Source of the DNA: Caryophanales bacterium
GTDB taxonomy: Bacteria; Bacillota_I; Bacilli_A; RFN20; CAG-826
Length of the DNA stretch: 34,841 nucleotides
Direction: 5' to 3'
NCBI GenBank assembly: GCA_016287465.1
Contig: JAEEWP010000005.1
Location: forward strand, 1-34,841
Position numbers and translations under genes: made by a program. The notes beneath the pieces are model-generated. The model ran no database searches and had not been told where the DNA came from. It saw only the letters and a program-made list of their open reading frames with translations. This document shows, piece by piece, positions 1 to 9,950 of the stretch. How positions within the stretch are numbered: position 1 is the first letter of the stretch; each line of letters opens with the position of its first letter.

Positions 1-1019
1 ACTTGAGCGCTGAACGAAGTCTTGAGCTGAGTCTTGTTCATAAGGTAAGCCAAGACAGCATCAGGCTTGCAATCGTTCTTAAGGTCAACGCAGATACGGA
101 GACCTTCTTTGTCGCTTTCATCGCGGACTTCTAATATGCCTGGGATGGTTTTATCGTGGCAAATCTTATCGATGGACTTAACGAGCATCGATTTATTAAC
201 GTGGAACGGAATCTCAGAGATGATGATCTGGCTGGCGCCTTTTCCGTCAGTGACGATTTCGGCTTTGCCGCTGACGATAACTTTTCCACGGCCTTTCCTA
301 TAGATGTCCTCTAACCCAGCGGATTTGAAAATGATACCGCCAGTTGGGAAATCTGGGCCTGGAACGTATTTCAGAAGATCATCGACAAGACAATCTGGGT
401 GTTTGATTCTGTGAACGATCGCTGACGTGATTTCGCGAAGGTTATGAGGTGGAATTGAGGTTGAGATACCGACAGCAATACCTTCAGAGCCATTGGCGAG
501 AAGGTTTGGGAATTGCGCTGGAAGGACTGTTGGTTCGAATAAGGTATCGTCGAACGTGAGTTCCATATCCACCGTATCTTTGTCGATATCGGCGATCAAT
601 TCATTGGAAATGGCGCTTAATCTGGCTTCGGTATAACGATAGGCAGCTGCACTGTCTCCGTCCATGGAACCGTTGTTTCCTTGGAAATCGATCAAAGGAT
701 AACGGACGTTCCAGTCTTGGGACATATGAACCAAGGCATCGTATACGGAGGAGTCGCCATGTGGGTGATACTTACCTAAAACGTCACCAACGATACGAGC
801 GCACTTCTTGGTTGGCTTATCGATGGTGTTTCCGGTGTTCCACATATCATAAACAATCCTGCGCTGAACCGGCTTCAAGCCGTCTCTAGCATCAGGGATT
901 GCACGATCCTGGATTACGTCTTTGGCGTAAATAGCGAATTTATCGCCCATCAATTGGTCAAGAGGACCAAAAATGATGTTTTCCTGGATTATAGGTTGTT
1001 CAGTCTTCTTCTTGGCCAT
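1..1019 (-). CDS. parC: DNA topoisomerase IV subunit A (partial, C-terminus outside window)
   Basis: Reverse-strand reading from 1019: [60 protein letters not shown]...[49 protein letters not shown]. The QDWNVR...[12 protein letters not shown] stretch is ParC-like; lies directly downstream of parE. Confidence 0.93.
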   Translation of the reverse strand, partial: MAKKKTEQPIIQENIIFGPLDQLMGDKFAIYAKDVIQDRAIPDARDGLKPVQRRIVYDMWNTGNTIDKPTKKCARIVGDVLGKYHPHGDSSVYDALVHMSQDWNVRYPLIDFQGNNGSMDGDSAAAYRYTEARLSAISNELIADIDKDTVDMELTFDDTLFEPTVLPAQFPNLLANGSEGIAVGISTSIPPHNLREITSAIVHRIKHPDCLVDDLLKYVPGPDFPTGGIIFKSAGLEDIYRKGRGKVIVSGKAEIVTDGKGASQIIISEIPFHVNKSMLVKSIDKICHDKTIPGILEVRDESDKEGLRICVDLKNDCKPDAVLAYLMNKTQLKTSFSAQ

Positions 1020-1021
1020 GA

Positions 1022-2953
1022 TCAATTCTTCACTTCTTTAATAAATTCGTCTTTCTCGTTGAATGTGACATTCTCTTGGATCCAAGCCCAACGAGGAGCG
1101 CTATCTTTGCCCATAAGCGTCTCAACGCGTTTCTCAGTGACGAGAGAATCATCAATCATCACTCGGCAAAGCATACGGGTCTCTTTGTTCATTGTGGTAA
1201 CGGCGAGTTCGTCTTCGTTCATTTCGCCAAGACCTTTATAACGATTGATGCCATAGCCGGCGCCAATCTTCTGTTTGGCTTTCTCGAGTTCTTCGTCGTT
1301 CCAGCAGAATATGTGTTTCTTTGTATCGCTCTTCTTATAAACGCGATAAAGAGGCGGCTGGGCGATATAAACCATGCCACGATCGATAAGAGGCTTCATG
1401 TAGTTATAGAAGAACGTAAGCAAAAGAATCTGGATGTGTGCACCGTCGGTATCGGCATCGGTCATGATGATAATCTTGCCATAATGGCTGGCATCCGGAT
1501 TAAACTCATCGCCAAAACCAGCACCAATAGTCTGGATTAAGGTCGAGAACTCAAGGTTATCGATGATTTCCTGATTGGAAACATTATGCGTGTTCAAAGG
1601 TTTACCACGAAGTGGAAGGATGGCCTGATGGCTTCTGTCGCGGCCTTTCTTGGCGGTTCCGCCTGCGGAATCACCCTCAACGATGAAGAGTTCGTTGTTC
1701 TTATAATCCTTGCTCTGAGCGCTGGCGAGTTTGTCGCTGATGATCATCTCAGCGACTTTCTTCTTGGTTCCCCTAGCGGCTTCACGGGCTTTGCGAGCTG
1801 CCTCACGGGCTTCCTTAGCTTGATTGCACTTCTTAATAAGCGCCACTGCAAAATCTTTATTCTCCGTAAGGAAGTAAGGCATGAAGTTCGACAAAGCGTT
1901 GCTGACAACAGCTGTTGCTTCTGGCGTGCCTAACTTGCCTTTGGTCTGGCCTTCATATTCGAGTTTATTCTCTGGGACTTTAACGGAGATGATCGCAGTT
2001 AAGCCTTCACGGATATCACTGCCATCGATTGACTGGTTGCCTCTGATAAGTTCATTATCTCTGGCCCAATCGTTAAGAATTTTGGTTAAAGCGCCTTTGA
2101 AACCGATTTCGTGGGTGCCGCCATCGGCAGTCTTAACGTTGTTAGCGTAGCTGATGATATTCTCACCATAGTCGCCGACACACCATCTCATGGCGATCTC
2201 GACTTGGATTGGGTTCGAAGTATCGACCAAATCAATAACGTCCGCCATAGGCGTTTTATCGATAGTTAAGGTTTGGACATATTCGCGTAAACCATGCTCT
2301 GTGCAGTAGTCATGGGTATTTCCGCTAGCTTGATCTTTGATGATGAAATGAACACCGTTCAAAAGATAGCTCTTTTCCTCTAACCTAGAGGCGATCGTCT
2401 CATAGTTGAATTTGGTATTAGGGAAAATGGATGGATCCGGTTTGAAATGAACGGTTGTTCCATGCTTGTTCGTAGAACCGATCACATGGAGAGGCGTGAT
2501 TAAATGTCCGCCATTCGCAAAAGCGATGTGATTGATCTCGCCATCACGGTATACGGTAACCTCGAGGAATTCGCATAATGCGTTCGTAACGGTAGCGCCT
2601 ACGCCGTGGAGACCGGCGCTGGTCTTATAGTTCTTGCTGTTGAACTTGCCACCGCTGTGGAGGGTCGTATAAAGAAGCTGAACGGCTGGGAGGCCGGATT
2701 CCTTATGGATATCGCATGGAACGCCACGACCTTCGTCTTCGACGGTTAAAGATCCGTCTCTCATAAGGGTGACGGTAATCTTCTTGCCAAAGCCGTTGAC
2801 TGCTTCGTCAACTGCGTTATCTATGATTTCCCATGCAATATGGTGTAGTCCGTTTAAGTTGGTGGAACCGATGTACATGCCAGGACGTTTTCTGACACCT
2901 TCTAGTTCCGATAATAGTTCAATGTCGTTAGCTGTGTATTTCTCGTCGGCCAT
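1022..2953 (-). CDS. parE: DNA topoisomerase IV subunit B
   Basis: 643 aa; GHKL ATPase motifs ([23 protein letters not shown]), TOPRIM ([15 protein letters not shown]); ends TGA 2 nt before parC ATG. Confidence 0.95.
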   Translation of the reverse strand: MADEKYTANDIELLSELEGVRKRPGMYIGSTNLNGLHHIAWEIIDNAVDEAVNGFGKKITVTLMRDGSLTVEDEGRGVPCDIHKESGLPAVQLLYTTLHSGGKFNSKNYKTSAGLHGVGATVTNALCEFLEVTVYRDGEINHIAFANGGHLITPLHVIGSTNKHGTTVHFKPDPSIFPNTKFNYETIASRLEEKSYLLNGVHFIIKDQASGNTHDYCTEHGLREYVQTLTIDKTPMADVIDLVDTSNPIQVEIAMRWCVGDYGENIISYANNVKTADGGTHEIGFKGALTKILNDWARDNELIRGNQSIDGSDIREGLTAIISVKVPENKLEYEGQTKGKLGTPEATAVVSNALSNFMPYFLTENKDFAVALIKKCNQAKEAREAARKAREAARGTKKKVAEMIISDKLASAQSKDYKNNELFIVEGDSAGGTAKKGRDRSHQAILPLRGKPLNTHNVSNQEIIDNLEFSTLIQTIGAGFGDEFNPDASHYGKIIIMTDADTDGAHIQILLLTFFYNYMKPLIDRGMVYIAQPPLYRVYKKSDTKKHIFCWNDEELEKAKQKIGAGYGINRYKGLGEMNEDELAVTTMNKETRMLCRVMIDDSLVTEKRVETLMGKDSAPRWAWIQENVTFNEKDEFIKEVKN

Positions 2954-3070
2954 AAGTCAAATAATGCTGGAGTTATAACTACGTCTGTTGTAGTGTATTA
3001 TAGCAAACTTGCTTTGAAAAAAGTAGGGCTATTATCAAAATAATAGGACCATTTTAAGAGAGATTGTATC

Positions 3071-3799
3071 GTGAACATTTTATTGAACATCGGCATTGCC
3101 CTTGCCTGCATAATTTGGGGCTTCCTAATCGGTAGCATTCCTACTGGCGTCATCGTCGGTAAAGTCTTTTTCGGAATCGATCCACGCGACTATGGTTCAC
3201 ACAACTCCGGTGGAACAAACTCCGGCCGTGTTTTAGGCAAGAAAGTTGGTATTCTCGTCATGGTCCTCGATATCGCCAAGACCGTTATTGCTTTCTGGAC
3301 CATGTGGTTATTCCTCCACTTCGGCCCTATCAATCTTGCAGAGCTCTGGGACTACGGCACCTTCTATAATTATCTTGTTTTCGCTGCCGCGGCCTTTGGT
3401 CACTGCTTCTCACCATTCCTCAAATTCAAAGGCGGCAAAGCCGTTGCCTGCTTTATGGCTATCTTTGGTGGATCAAGCTGGCTTGGCTTCATTATCAGCT
3501 TAGCTGTCTTCTTCATTATTTTCCTTGTTGTGTTCAAGAAGGTTATGTCCAAAGCGTCTCTCCTATCAGGAGCAGTTCTCATCCTTATCAGCGGAATCTT
3601 CTGCTTGCTTAGGTTGATTCCAGGCGCTGATTCAGTCCTCAATATCTTCCTTTGGGACTTCGGCCTAGTCGGCGGTGTCTGCTTCGGATGGCAGATGATC
3701 GTTGTTGAAGTCGTTGTCTATACGCTTCTTGTTATCCGTCATGCTTCCAATATCCAGCGTATCAGGAAAGGCGAAGAAAAGCCTCTTGAATGGAAGTAA
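3071..3799 (+). CDS. plsY: Acyl-phosphate glycerol-3-phosphate acyltransferase
   Basis: Multi-TM, GSIPTGVIVGKVFFGIDPRDYGSHNSGGTNSGRVLGKK motif; divergent from parE as in B. subtilis; GTG start. Confidence 0.93.
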   Translation: MNILLNIGIALACIIWGFLIGSIPTGVIVGKVFFGIDPRDYGSHNSGGTNSGRVLGKKVGILVMVLDIAKTVIAFWTMWLFLHFGPINLAELWDYGTFYNYLVFAAAAFGHCFSPFLKFKGGKAVACFMAIFGGSSWLGFIISLAVFFIIFLVVFKKVMSKASLLSGAVLILISGIFCLLRLIPGADSVLNIFLWDFGLVGGVCFGWQMIVVEVVVYTLLVIRHASNIQRIRKGEEKPLEWK

Positions 3800-3832
3800 T
3801 TAATTAGTAGATATTTAGTTTTATATGAAATT

Positions 3833-3866
3833 AGTGTGTGGATTCCACTGCCACACACTTTTTTTC
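3833..3866 (+). terminator. Rho-independent terminator after plsY
   Basis: AGTGTGTGG-ATTCCACTG-CCACACACT followed by TTTTTTT. Confidence 0.88.
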
Positions 3867-3875
3867 GATGTTTGC

Positions 3876-4391
3876 TTATTTGTGAAGATTTACTTTAGCG
3901 TCGCGGTTACTAATTCTCTCGATTATTGAGTCTAGCAACACTTGTTCTTTTTTTGAGAGTACCTGAGCCTCGAATGAGAACTCGTTCCTTCCGTGTTTCT
4001 TATAGACAAAATGGATCTTCCCTTTCTTCTCATATTTGAATTCGAGAAGACTGTCGACAGAAATCGTTATTTTCTCTTTCTTAATGTCGTCGTAGAACGT
4101 TAATGACTCTTCCGTTATCTCAAGGCCTTGCCCTTTCCAGTAATGCAGGCAATCGGCGAAGAAGACAATTAAAAAATACAGCTCCCCTAACGTAGCTATT
4201 ACTACGTAACCCCAAAGGATTGGGGTGCTGCTAAGAAGGTTCAGCAAAAAAATAACTATCATGCTGGCGGTATATAGAACGCTAGCAATGTAGAAGCTGT
4301 ATGACTGAGTTGTTCTCCAAGGATTGTATTTCACGGGGAAATTATACCAAGAAGACAGAAACCACGCACCCCTTCTCTCTTGTTTCGACAT
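3876..4391 (-). CDS. Hypothetical membrane protein (two TM segments plus C-terminal soluble domain)
   Basis: ORF 3876..4430; more likely start MSKQERRGAWFLSSWYN at 4391. Hydrophobic segments YIASVLYTASMIVIFLLNLL and ILWGYVVIATLGELYFLIVFF. Confidence 0.65.
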   Translation of the reverse strand: MSKQERRGAWFLSSWYNFPVKYNPWRTTQSYSFYIASVLYTASMIVIFLLNLLSSTPILWGYVVIATLGELYFLIVFFADCLHYWKGQGLEITEESLTFYDDIKKEKITISVDSLLEFKYEKKGKIHFVYKKHGRNEFSFEAQVLSKKEQVLLDSIIERISNRDAKVNLHK

Positions 4392-4448
4392 CTCAGGGCA
4401 CATCCCTTTAAAGAGTACGCACGATAACAAGAGCAGAAGAGGCTAAGT

Positions 4449-4612
4449 GGGAATCAGAGCCTAGGAACTAGGAGGTTTCTTTTGGCTCTAGCCCGCTTGC
4501 AAGCGGATACTGACAATAGTGATTGGCTATTGCAGGGAATATTCATCATGCTGCTTCTTCACCGCATAAGCGGCGAAACCCGGCCGGGAAAAGTCAGCTT
4601 GAATCCCCCTCC
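4449..4612. ncRNA. Candidate structured RNA (strand and class unassigned)
   Basis: Intergenic; nested complementarities: GGGA(N)TC/GA(N)TCCC closing stem, AGAGCC/GGCTCT, CCGCTTGCAAGCGG, CTGAC/GTCAG enclosing CAATAG/CTATTG, CCGC-ATAA-GCGG and CCC-GGCC-GGG. Confidence 0.4.
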
Positions 4613-4647
4613 AATATCTATATAGTGTCGAAACGCAGTTTTTTCAC

Positions 4648-4686
4648 AAAAAAAAGAGCCACATTTTTATGGCTCTCAGTTTTTTA
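4648..4686. terminator. Bidirectional intrinsic terminator (end of efp-yneF unit)
   Basis: AGAGCCA-CATTTTTA-TGGCTCT with A-tract on the left (T-tract on the minus strand) and CAGTTTTTT on the right. Confidence 0.8.
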
Positions 4687-4692
4687 AGAAAT

Positions 4693-4914
4693 TTATTTCT
4701 TGTTGGCGGAACGCATGATGGCGCGAATTTGCTTTTCGCTTGGTTTGCGACCCATTTGTTCGTACATCGCCCGAATCTGCTTTTCGGTGACCGTCGGGTT
4801 CTTCTCAATCTGTTTCATGATGAGATGACGGGCAAGGAAGAAGCCGATTACACCACCGACGATGAGAACGCCAATCAAGGAAAGGACAAAAACCCAAACC
4901 TCAACCTGCAGCAT
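4693..4914 (-). CDS. UPF0154 (YneF-like) single-pass membrane protein
   Basis: 73 aa: N-terminal TM then ARHLIMKQIEKNPTVTEKQIRAMYEQMGRKPSEKQIRAIMRSA, typical of the UPF0154/YneF family. Confidence 0.85.
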   Translation of the reverse strand: MLQVEVWVFVLSLIGVLIVGGVIGFFLARHLIMKQIEKNPTVTEKQIRAMYEQMGRKPSEKQIRAIMRSANKK

Positions 4915-4916
4915 GA

Positions 4917-5474
4917 TTAAGCTCTCTTATCGTATTTGCCGGTGACGGTGTCGACCATGACCTTTTCGCCCTTCTCAATGAAGAGAGGAACTCTGATCTT
5001 AAGGCCGGTTTCAAGGATAGCATCCTTGGAGCCACCATTGGTGACGGTATCGCCTCTGACGCCTGGCTCACACTCGGTGATCTCAAGGGCGACTTTGGCT
5101 GGAAGCTCGATGCCAAGGATTTCTTCTTCGTAGGCGTTGATGGTGACAAAGCCGTTTGGAGCAAGGAATCCCATCTCGCGCTCGAGGCCGGTCTTTGGAA
5201 GCTCGACCTGTTCATAGGTTTCTGGATCCATGAAGACTAAGGTGGTTCCGCCGTCGTAGAGGTACTGCATCTGTTTCTTGTCGACGCTGACAAGGGTAAC
5301 GTCGTAACCGGAGTTACGGGCAAGTTCGGTGATGGCACCGGTGCGAACATTTCTAACTTTGACTTTAGCAACCATCTTTCTCATAGCGGTTTTGTTGAGA
5401 AGGATGTCGATAACTTGATAAAGGGTGTTTTCATCTTCGAAGTAGTTGCCAGGGCGTAATTCTGTAACGTTCAT
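4917..5474 (-). CDS. efp: Elongation factor P
   Basis: 185 aa MNVTELRPGNYFEDENTLYQVIDILLNKTAMRKMVAKVKVRN; strong SD AAGGAG upstream. Confidence 0.96.
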   Translation of the reverse strand: MNVTELRPGNYFEDENTLYQVIDILLNKTAMRKMVAKVKVRNVRTGAITELARNSGYDVTLVSVDKKQMQYLYDGGTTLVFMDPETYEQVELPKTGLEREMGFLAPNGFVTINAYEEEILGIELPAKVALEITECEPGVRGDTVTNGGSKDAILETGLKIRVPLFIEKGEKVMVDTVTGKYDKRA

Positions 5475-5529
5475 TCTAAAATCTCCTTAAATTTGACGAT
5501 GGTATTCTATACCAAGATTTGTAAACTAT

Positions 5530-6168
5530 CTACCTTTTTAGGCTCTTTAGATACGGATTTAGACGCAATTCGTCCCCAATCGTGGTTGCTGGACCGTGCC
5601 CAGGATAGACTTTTGTCTCTGGCGGCAGGACGATCAGTTTCTTCAAGCTGCTCTCGAGGGTTCTTGGGCTTCCGGTGAGCAAATCAGTACGACCAACGCT
5701 TAGATGGAAGAGGGTGTCTCCAGAGATGAGAACGTGCTCATCTTCGAAATAGAAACAAGAACTTCCCCTTGTGTGGAATGGGGTGTGAATGACTTTGATC
5801 CTGTATTTGCCGATGTTGAGGATATCCCCATCGATAAACAATACGGTTTTAAGTCCACGAATATAGAGGTTGTCGAGGAAATCGAGAGATAGATTGTAGG
5901 CAGGCTCAACCAAGAATTCCTCTTCGAGGAGGTGGACGTAGACAGGTGCCTTCATGGTGCAAAGCCTTAAACCTTCGATGTGGTCATAATGGCCGTGCGT
6001 CAAAAGGAATCCGGCGATCTCTCCGCCGTGGTGTTTGTTAACGTATTTCTCGAGGAATTGGTTTGGGTCCGCCCCTGGATCGACGATTATGCAAGGTTCG
6101 CCTTCTTCACCGATGACGTAGATGTTGCAAACGTAATCGTCGCCAATGTTGAATTTCTCAATTTTCAT
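5530..6168 (-). CDS. MBL-fold metallohydrolase (glyoxalase II-like)
   Basis: TGHYDHIEG (HxHxDH-type motif, here THGHYDHIEG), SGDTLFHLSVGRTDL, VYPGHGPATTIGDE. Confidence 0.9.
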   Translation of the reverse strand: MKIEKFNIGDDYVCNIYVIGEEGEPCIIVDPGADPNQFLEKYVNKHHGGEIAGFLLTHGHYDHIEGLRLCTMKAPVYVHLLEEEFLVEPAYNLSLDFLDNLYIRGLKTVLFIDGDILNIGKYRIKVIHTPFHTRGSSCFYFEDEHVLISGDTLFHLSVGRTDLLTGSPRTLESSLKKLIVLPPETKVYPGHGPATTIGDELRLNPYLKSLKR

Positions 6169-6194
6169 AAAAAAAATAAGGCTTAAGCCTTATT
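6169..6194 (-). terminator. Terminator-like hairpin after rpmG, abutting the next start codon
   Basis: 20-bp perfect palindrome AATAAGGCTTAAGCCTTATT (6175..6194) followed on the minus strand by TTTTTT then ATG of the MBL gene. Confidence 0.7.
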
Positions 6195-6355
6195 TATTTG
6201 CATTCCTTATGGAGTGTCATTTTATTGCAGCGTCTGCAAAACTTCATTTTTTCCATCTTGTTAGGATGAAGCTTCTTATTGCGGTCGGTAATATAGTTGT
6301 GCTCTCCGCATTCGGTGCAGGCAAGAATCACTTGATCACGTTTGCTGATGGCCAT
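6194..6355 (-). CDS. rpmG: 50S ribosomal protein L33
   Basis: 53 aa read by hand: MAISKRDQVILACTECGEHNYITDRNKKLHPNKMEKMKFCRRCNKMTLHKECK; SD GAGGGGAA upstream. Not in the supplied ORF track (too short). Confidence 0.95.
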   Translation of the reverse strand: MAISKRDQVILACTECGEHNYITDRNKKLHPNKMEKMKFCRRCNKMTLHKECK

Positions 6356-6453
6356 AAATTGTTCCCCTCACTTTCTCGTGCGGTGCTAAGAATAGCATAG
6401 ACCAGCCAATTTATCTACAATAAAACCACAAAAATGATTAAAATGTTTCATAT

Positions 6454-7500
6454 ATGAAAAGGAATGAGACGAGAAAAATCCAAATAGGCCAAATATCAAT
6501 TGGCGGAAGCGAACATGTTGTCATTCAGTCGATGTGTTCTATTAAGACCTCCAAGATTGAGGAAGTCTCCGCGCAGATAAACAGATGCGCTTCTTTGGGC
6601 GCTGAGCTTATGCGTTGCTCCGTCCTTGATTTCGAAGACGCCGACGCTTTTAAAGAGATTAAGAAGAGAGTCTCCATTCCTCTCGTAGCCGATATTCACA
6701 TCGACTATCGCTTAGCCTTAGCCGCTTTGGATGCAGGCGTTGACGCTATCAGGATCAACCCAGGCAATATCGGGAGCGAAGAACGCGTCCAAGCTGTCGT
6801 TGAGAAAGCAAAAGAAAAACACGCCGCAATCAGAGTTGGTGTCAATGGCGGGTCGCTTGATAAATCCATCTATTTCGGCAAAGAGAAAATCAAAGGCGAA
6901 TGGCTTTTCGAAAGCGCGAAAAAGCACGTCGCCATGTTGGAAAAATATGATTTTCACGATATCGTTATTTCCCTTAAGGGAAGCGATGTTCAGGAAACCA
7001 TTGAAGCCTATAAATTAGCCGCTGCTTATTTCCCATATCCTTTGCATCTAGGTATCACTGAAGCCGGCCCAAAAGACATTTCGTTAATCAGGTCTGCTGC
7101 CTGCCTAGCTCCACTTCTCCTCGATGGAATCGGAGACACGATAAGAATCTCTTTGAGCGAAGATCCAGAGGAAGAGGTTTTGGCCGCTTCCCGTTTGCTC
7201 CACGACCTCGGCCTTAAGAAAGACTGGCCGACATTCATTTCCTGCCCTACCTGCGGTAGAACCGCTGTTGATCTGATTCCTTTGGCCAAAAAGGTGATGA
7301 AGTATCTTGAAGAAAACCGCATCTACAAAACGGTTGCCGTCATGGGTTGCATAGTTAACGGCCCAGGCGAGGCAAGACATGCTGATATCGGAATTGCCGG
7401 AGGAAGAGGAAAATGGGTCATCTTCCGTAAAGGAGAGACCATCCGCGAAGTTAAAGACGAAGACGCTTATGAAGCGTTGATTGAAGAAATCAACCGTTAA
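6454..7500 (+). CDS. ispG: 4-hydroxy-3-methylbut-2-enyl diphosphate synthase
   Basis: 348 aa; RNETRKIQIGQISIGGSEHVVIQSM, C-terminal CPTCGRT...GCIVNGPGEARHADIGIAGG. Confidence 0.96.
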   Translation: MKRNETRKIQIGQISIGGSEHVVIQSMCSIKTSKIEEVSAQINRCASLGAELMRCSVLDFEDADAFKEIKKRVSIPLVADIHIDYRLALAALDAGVDAIRINPGNIGSEERVQAVVEKAKEKHAAIRVGVNGGSLDKSIYFGKEKIKGEWLFESAKKHVAMLEKYDFHDIVISLKGSDVQETIEAYKLAAAYFPYPLHLGITEAGPKDISLIRSAACLAPLLLDGIGDTIRISLSEDPEEEVLAASRLLHDLGLKKDWPTFISCPTCGRTAVDLIPLAKKVMKYLEENRIYKTVAVMGCIVNGPGEARHADIGIAGGRGKWVIFRKGETIREVKDEDAYEALIEEINR

Positions 7501-8858
7501 TCTTCGTCGTCATTCATCCTGAAAGATTTATCTAATTGTTTGCGAACGCTGTTTCTAATGGCCATTCGACGGTACTTACGTTTGACCTTGTCGATGGCCT
7601 CTTTCTTTTTCTTCTTGTAACCAGGCTCAACGCCTTTGGTTCTTGAAAGAGCTTTGGCAATCTTGATGTCCTTCATCTCAGCTTCAGGGAGCTCTTTCTT
7701 CTTGGTCATCTTGCGTTTCTCACTTGGGCCAAGAGTCTCTTTCTTGAGTTCGTCTCCTCTTAAGGAGAAATAGTCGAATTTGACGCCTTCTTTCTGAAGG
7801 GCTATTGGTCCGCTAACCGTATCAGCGTTGAAGAAAACCCAGGAATCCCCTGCTTTTCCAAAACGTCCCGTACGACCTGCGCGGTGATGGTAGAACTCCA
7901 AATCGTTTGGAAGGTCGATGGAGATGACATCGCTGACATCTGGGATATCAAGGCCACGTGAAAGGATATCGCTGGCCACGATGATGCTGCATGTGTTGCT
8001 CTTAATCTGACGAAGAGCTTTCTTTCTTGAACGATCATCAAGAGAACCTGTGAAATAGATGGTTTCAAAACCATTCTCCTTAAGAGATTTGTTAATGGTA
8101 TTAACCTTTTCAACCGTCGAAGCAAAGATAATAGCAAGATATGGCTTCCTTATCTTAAGGAAGGAAAGCAAGGCGGCGCTTTCACCGATATGTTTGATGT
8201 CTATGAGGTGATGTTTAACGCTTGAAGCCGTCTGGATGTTGTCATTTTCGAACTCAAAGTCGCTTCTCACGAACTTGAGTAATTCATCCTTGAGATTCTG
8301 CTTAAGAGTTGCTGAGAAAACCATGGTCTGCGGTTCATCTAAATTAGCAAAGATTTCTTCGATATCGCCGAAGAATCCCATGTCTAAAAGCATATCCGCT
8401 TCATCAAGCACGGCACGCTTAAGATTTCCTAAGAAGAATATATGTTTGGTGATTAAAAGGTCTTTTAATCTGCCTGGGGTTCCGATGATCAGCTGAGGAG
8501 GAACGCTCTTTCCTTCGACGTTGTCGCTAACGTCGCTTTCCGATGTGTAGAGACGAACTTTGAATTTAGGGAAGAAACGGGTGAATTCAAAAGCAAATTC
8601 ATAGGTCTGCCTAGCAAGTTCCCTTGTTGGGGAAATAACGATGGCCTGTGGCCTATTAAGATTGAGATCAATCTTTTCGATAAGAGGGATAAGGAAAGCG
8701 TGGGTCTTTCCACTGCCGGTCTCGCTCTGGGCAAGCAAAGATGTTCCGCGAAGGGCCTTAGGGATAACGGCCTTCTGAACAGGAGATGGATCTATATAGC
8801 CTAATTTGTTTAGGGCGTTTGTCAGTTGTGATGAGAGGTTGAAAGATTTGAAACTCAT
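7497..8858 (-). CDS. cshB: DEAD-box RNA helicase (CshB-like)
   Basis: 453 aa; AQSETGSGKTHAFLIP, PTRELARQ, DEADMLLDMGF, FSATL, HHRAGRTGRFGKAG; Lys/Arg-rich C-terminus. Confidence 0.88.
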   Translation of the reverse strand: MSFKSFNLSSQLTNALNKLGYIDPSPVQKAVIPKALRGTSLLAQSETGSGKTHAFLIPLIEKIDLNLNRPQAIVISPTRELARQTYEFAFEFTRFFPKFKVRLYTSESDVSDNVEGKSVPPQLIIGTPGRLKDLLITKHIFFLGNLKRAVLDEADMLLDMGFFGDIEEIFANLDEPQTMVFSATLKQNLKDELLKFVRSDFEFENDNIQTASSVKHHLIDIKHIGESAALLSFLKIRKPYLAIIFASTVEKVNTINKSLKENGFETIYFTGSLDDRSRKKALRQIKSNTCSIIVASDILSRGLDIPDVSDVISIDLPNDLEFYHHRAGRTGRFGKAGDSWVFFNADTVSGPIALQKEGVKFDYFSLRGDELKKETLGPSEKRKMTKKKELPEAEMKDIKIAKALSRTKGVEPGYKKKKKEAIDKVKRKYRRMAIRNSVRKQLDKSFRMNDDED

Positions 8859-8920
8859 AATGAGTTTATTATAGAGGAAGTTCCTTTTATTCGCATCATC
8901 TACGAGTAATAATTAAGACC

Positions 8921-9793
8921 ATGAAGGTTTCAGTTATAAATCCCCATGGGTTCTGTGCGGGAGTCCAAATGGCTCTCGACTGCGCTTATAAAGCTAAAAA
9001 AGAACACCAAGAGGAGAGAATATACATACTCGGAAACTTGGTTCACAACGAAAGAGTCATCGGCGACCTCGAGAATGATGGTTTTATCATCCTTGATGAA
9101 CGCAAAAAGTCCCTTTCAGAATGGATAAAAACCCTTGAAAAGGGCGATGTTGTCGTGTTTTCAGCACATGGACACGATCCTCATCTAGATATAGAGGCCA
9201 AAGAAAAAGGCTTAGTCGTTTATGATGCGACTTGCCCATTCGTCAAAGCCAATTCAATCCTTATCAAAAAGAGAATCTCTGAGAATGGCGAGGTCATCTT
9301 CATCGGACAAGCTGGTCATGCAGAAACTGTTGGCACGCTCAAGATCAACGAGGCCAAAATTCACCTCTATGAACCCGGAAAACCATTCGATTTTAATGCG
9401 ATTCAGGTCAAAAATCCGCTTTTAGTCTCTCAAACGACAATGGGAACAGATGAAATGAAAGAATCAGTTTCCTTACTAAAAGACCATTTTTCTGAAATCG
9501 ATGTCGCCGCCAGGGTTTGTGATGCCACAGATAAGAGGCAAAGCGCTATTTGCACTGCCCCAAGCGATGTTGATCTCTATGTAGTTATGGGTTCATCAAC
9601 CAGCAACAACACCATGAAGCTTCTTGGACTCGCAAAAGCCAAATATCCAACCGCTAAAGTCATCAGATGCCTTGATTTAGAGGAAATCCGTAATATGGAA
9701 TTAAAGGGTTTCAAAAAAGCCGCTTTGATTAGCGGAGCATCAACAGGATTAAGGGAATTCGAAGAAGTTAAGGCCTATCTCGAAAGCTTATAA
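8921..9793 (+). CDS. ispH: 4-hydroxy-3-methylbut-2-enyl diphosphate reductase
   Basis: 290 aa; PHGFCAGVQMALDCA, FSAHGHDP, DATCPFVKA, GSSTSNNTMKL, SGASTGLREF. Confidence 0.95.
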   Translation: MKVSVINPHGFCAGVQMALDCAYKAKKEHQEERIYILGNLVHNERVIGDLENDGFIILDERKKSLSEWIKTLEKGDVVVFSAHGHDPHLDIEAKEKGLVVYDATCPFVKANSILIKKRISENGEVIFIGQAGHAETVGTLKINEAKIHLYEPGKPFDFNAIQVKNPLLVSQTTMGTDEMKESVSLLKDHFSEIDVAARVCDATDKRQSAICTAPSDVDLYVVMGSSTSNNTMKLLGLAKAKYPTAKVIRCLDLEEIRNMELKGFKKAALISGASTGLREFEEVKAYLESL

Positions 9794-9950
9794 AGAACCC
9801 GGATATATCAAGGGTTTATAAGAAAATATCATTAGTTTGATACTAGTTTTAAATTAGTACTTTGAAACAATTTTCATTAGCGACAACAACTAACTCGTTT
9901 AGTTAAATGTAATGAAAGTCTGTTTATAGATACAATGCGAAGTTTTACTA

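Noticed and set aside
4449-4612. Assignment of the structured intergenic RNA as SRP RNA (GAAGAAGCAGC on the minus strand) or tmRNA (CTTGAATCCCCC on the plus strand)
   Set aside because: The SRP helix-8 stem flanking a GGAA-type loop is not formed, and tmRNA lacks the GGGGx...GATTCGAC 5' end, tag ORF and CCA end. Left as unassigned.
9794-9950. AT-rich intergenic gap after ispH with AACCC-N11-GGGTT
   Set aside because: Short stem without a clear T-tract; too weak to call a terminator or RNA from sequence alone.
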